Of a stretch of DNA of 64,000 nucleotides, positions 62,375-64,000 are shown piece after piece. Numbering within the stretch: the stretch's first letter is position 1; every line of letters starts with the position of its first letter. The stretch lies in NCBI GenBank assembly GCA_021741155.1, contig JAIOYP010000001.1, forward strand, positions 123,871-187,870. The letters run 5' to 3'. Origin of the DNA: Flavobacteriales bacterium (GTDB taxonomy: Bacteria; Bacteroidota; Bacteroidia; UBA10329). Both the position numbers and the translations under genes were made by a program. The notes beneath the pieces were generated by a model. It did not search any database, was not told the DNA's origin, and saw only the letters and a program-made list of their open reading frames with translations.

Positions 62375-62653
62375 TCATGGCACTTTATCCACCTTTTTGA
62401 CAAAACCGTGTGTTGCTATTACCAGCGTTTCGCTGTTTTCTGTTTTGTCCCAAAAGGCGAGTAGCCTTATCTGTACCCCTCCGAACTTGGTTCTGAATTC
62501 CCAGATGTCCTTCTGAAGTTTCTTGAAAAGCTTTGGGTCGTTTGTTTGCTCTGCAAGATCGATGTTGTAAAAGACCTTTTTGATGGTTTTTTGGTCTAAG
62601 CTTGCCACGAACCTGTCTGCATCTTCTAAGAACCGCGTTTCAAAATACCTCAT
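62375..62653 (-). CDS. HigB/RelE-type toxin
   Basis: 92 residues starting MRYFETRFLEDADRFV. RelE/ParE-superfamily fold of the Gp49-like branch: LDQKTIKKVFYNID, KDIWEFRTKFGGVQIRLLAFWDK, VIATHGFVKKVDKVP. These toxins are ribosome-dependent mRNA endonucleases. The downstream antitoxin gene starts 67 bases later. The pair lies between two copies of the same gene tail. Confidence 0.88.
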   Translation of the reverse strand: MRYFETRFLEDADRFVASLDQKTIKKVFYNIDLAEQTNDPKLFKKLQKDIWEFRTKFGGVQIRLLAFWDKTENSETLVIATHGFVKKVDKVP

Positions 62654-62789
62654 TCGGTTGTTATTGCAACGAATCAAAGATATGGAAAATGTTTCTAAGT
62701 ATGGAAACAATACTTCATTTTGCCACTTGGGTTCATGTCCTAGAGGTTTCGGTTGCTTATAGCCCAAGTTTGGTCATTCTGCTAGTGAA

Positions 62790-62868
62790 CGTGGTGCTTT
62801 ATTTCTTGGCTGTTAGAAGAATAAAGAAGGATGATGCGCTGGTGCGATCGGCAGATAGGTTGAGGTAA
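62790..62868 (+). pseudogene. 3' fragment of a DUF4293-like membrane-protein gene, copy 2
   Basis: Reads VVLYFLAVRRIKKDDALVRSADRLR then TAA, preceded by SPSLVILLVN that may extend the same hydrophobic helix. The 5' part of the gene is missing; upstream sequence is antisense to the higB start region. Pairs with copy 1 as a 73-bp direct repeat about 920 bp apart. Confidence 0.6.
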
Positions 62869-62966
62869 GTCGTATGGATGAAATCCAGATCCCTTCTTAT
62901 ATGGATGGGGGCGAGTTTATTTTAGGAAAAAGGAGAAAAGGACGAAACGGAAAAATGGAGTGACCC

Positions 62967-63005
62967 TTAAGCAGCCTTCAATCGAATAATCACTACTTCA
63001 AAATA
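62967..63005 (-). pseudogene. Remnant of a second YgiT-like antitoxin C-terminus
   Basis: A minus-strand reading frame ends FEVVIIRLKAA-stop, close to the ELEVINLKAA-stop of the YgiT-like gene at 61621. It adjoins the second DUF4293-like tail, as the intact gene adjoins the first. No start or zinc ribbon remains. The 62654-63014 stretch holds only these fragments. Confidence 0.4.
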
Positions 63006-63014
63006 GACAGATAG

Positions 63015-63389
63015 TTAGAGTTCAAACAGTATGCATTGAATCTGGTCCAGTTTGTCAAATGCCCTGTCTGCTGTAAGAATTGGAAGGCCGTGAGTTAATG
63101 CCGTTGCAGCAATTATGGCATCGGGTATTTTTAGATGTTTTGAGCTTCTGATTCCGATGGTAGCCTCTCCTATTTGTTCCGAATAGGTCAGTTTGACACA
63201 GCCTGCTAGCATAGACCGAATCAGTTTCTGCTCAGAGGTCTTAAGCCCCGGTCGACTCAAAAGTTCAATTTCAGTTATGAAAGAATAGTACAGCCGTTTT
63301 TCGACCAATGCACGGGCAGCAAACTCGTTGCCACTTAGAAGATAAATGAACACATTGGTGTCCAACAAAAGAGATTCATTACCACTCAT
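63015..63389 (-). CDS. PIN-domain toxin VapC
   Basis: 124 residues with an intact PIN pocket: LLLDTNVFIYLL (Asp10), ITEIELLS, IPDAIIAATAL (Asp about 91) and LTADRAF. VapC toxins cleave tRNA or rRNA. Translation start 63389 overlaps the antitoxin end by 11 bases. Looks functional. Confidence 0.9.
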   Translation of the reverse strand: MSGNESLLLDTNVFIYLLSGNEFAARALVEKRLYYSFITEIELLSRPGLKTSEQKLIRSMLAGCVKLTYSEQIGEATIGIRSSKHLKIPDAIIAATALTHGLPILTADRAFDKLDQIQCILFEL

Positions 63390-63564
63390 CTCTCAACTTG
63401 CGCTGATATTCCAGCCCATCTCCGTAAACATTCTTCAGTTTTCCGAGAAACTTGAATGGGTCGAACAACTTGGTACTGGCCTGTTTGCGATGCGCCTCCA
63501 TGGCACGTGCCATTTTCCTTTCGAGCTGTTCGGCACTATCTGAAGCACGGATGATGACGGTCAT
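63379..63564 (-). CDS. VapB-like antitoxin
   Basis: 61 residues starting MTVIIRASDSAEQLERKMARAM. A short beta-strand plus helix at the N-terminus is followed by a tail (FDPFKFLGKLKNVYGDGLEYQRKLRDEW) suited to wrapping the toxin. An exact -7 box 18 bases upstream supports this start over an upstream one. Confidence 0.85.
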   Translation of the reverse strand: MTVIIRASDSAEQLERKMARAMEAHRKQASTKLFDPFKFLGKLKNVYGDGLEYQRKLRDEW

Positions 63565-63582
63565 TTTGTTGCGTTTATAAAA

Positions 63583-63590
63583 CAAAGATA
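63583..63590 (-). promoter_or_regulatory. -7 box TATCTTTG for vapBC
   Basis: Exact TAnnTTTG on the minus strand, 18 bases before the antitoxin ATG. Confidence 0.6.
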
Positions 63591-63708
63591 AGAGATGTTG
63601 GTGGTGAAACGGAATCATAGACAATTTCGTGAAACTGTTAAAAAATAGATATGCATTGGATTGCTTCTCTTCGACCAACTCAGAACAGGTGCGGATGAAA
63701 GCCGATTA

Positions 63709-64000
63709 TTCGCTACGCTCATGGGGTTGTTGCACGCAGAGAAAAGGAGGGGAAGGAGATTACGGCATGGCGGTGTGTTCCCGTTGGTTGGTTCGCTACG
63801 CTCATTTTTTTTCACGCAGAGAGAAGGAGAAGAGGAGATTCGCTACGCTCATGGGGGTTATTGCACAGAGGAGAATGGAGGAAGGGGAGTTGCACGGAGA
63901 AGGTTCGCTGCGCTCATGGGGGTTATTGCACAGAGGGGAATGGAGGAAGGGGAGTTGCACGGAGGAGATTCGCTACGCTCATGGGGGTTATTGCACAGAG
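63709..64000. repeat. Tandem array, 65-bp unit, running off the window
   Basis: The word TTCGCTACGCTCATGGGGGTTATTGCAC starts units at 63839, 63904 and 63969 with an exact 65-bp period. Degenerate relatives start at 63709 and 63792. The unit is purine-rich after the first third (GAGAATGGAGGAAGGGGAG). Sixty-five is not a multiple of three, so it is not a coding repeat. Confidence 0.85.

Noticed and set aside
61872..62868. Integrase-borne genomic island with attL/attR
   Set aside because: Direct repeats are present, but there is no integrase and no intact target gene; kept only as a cassette-like finding.
63709..64000. CRISPR array
   Set aside because: The whole 65-bp unit repeats, with no variable spacers, and no cas gene is nearby.

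Overview
The window looks like chromosomal DNA of a Bacteroidota bacterium, most likely a free-living member of the Flavobacteriales. Four things support this: secreted proteins with type IX secretion (T9SS) C-terminal sorting domains; promoters of the Bacteroidota type (-7 box TAnnTTTG) with few Shine-Dalgarno sequences; the block birA / rsfS-ftsH-DUF2007-cdsA-psd; and a eukaryote/archaeal-type ProS next to an OmpP1/FadL-type porin. No rRNA, prophage, transposase or CRISPR array was seen.

Layout. 0-6.3 kb: a truncated M42 peptidase, tRNA-Lys(UUU), bifunctional ribBA, a toxin-antitoxin pair with a frameshifted PIN toxin, a dihydroorotase-like protein lacking the metal-binding HxH, and a BatA-type membrane protein. 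6.4-12.3 kb: a 1190-residue FG-GAP/ASPIC-UnbV lipoprotein, divergent from a vanadium-haloperoxidase/PAP2-like lipoprotein, each coupled to a small unknown gene. 12.4-17.8 kb: a 7TM-HD phosphodiesterase, thiolase, an NlpC/P60 hydrolase and two unknown genes. 17.9-26.8 kb: a beta-propeller sensor kinase, a LytTR response regulator, a T9SS cargo protein with 219-bp internal repeats, and a FISUMP-domain lipoprotein. 27-33.4 kb: RhlE-like helicase, birA, rsfS, ftsH, DUF2007, cdsA and psd. 33.4-43.3 kb: HAD phosphatase, a vapBC pair, upp, a polysaccharide-deacetylase-like gene, wecB, radC, rpsT, icd, tRNA-Glu(UUC) and proS. 43.4-53.9 kb: a Gly/Tyr-rich secreted protein, an OmpP1-like porin, a TPR protein, a C4 zinc-ribbon coiled-coil protein, Nif3, lpxK, a purine nucleoside phosphorylase, a VOC protein and a SPOR protein. 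54-61.5 kb: a Cys-rich small secreted protein, a T9SS subtilase, a GH28-like T9SS protein, a helical-repeat protein, an M19 dipeptidase and a small lipoprotein. 61.6-64 kb: an accessory patch with an orphan YgiT/MqsA-like zinc finger, higBA, vapBC, gene-tail fragments and a 65-bp tandem array at the edge.

Most genes are housekeeping: riboflavin, pyrimidine salvage, phospholipid and lipid A synthesis, ribosome silencing, membrane proteolysis, the TCA cycle and translation. The unusual material is the intergenic repeat-like DNA, including a direct-repeat motif spaced 20 bp upstream of both the LytTR regulator and its neighbouring T9SS cargo gene; the mosaic toxin-antitoxin patch, where identical gene tails flank higBA; and several low-complexity secreted proteins. 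Function calls come from motif recognition by eye, and promoter and terminator calls from consensus matching.
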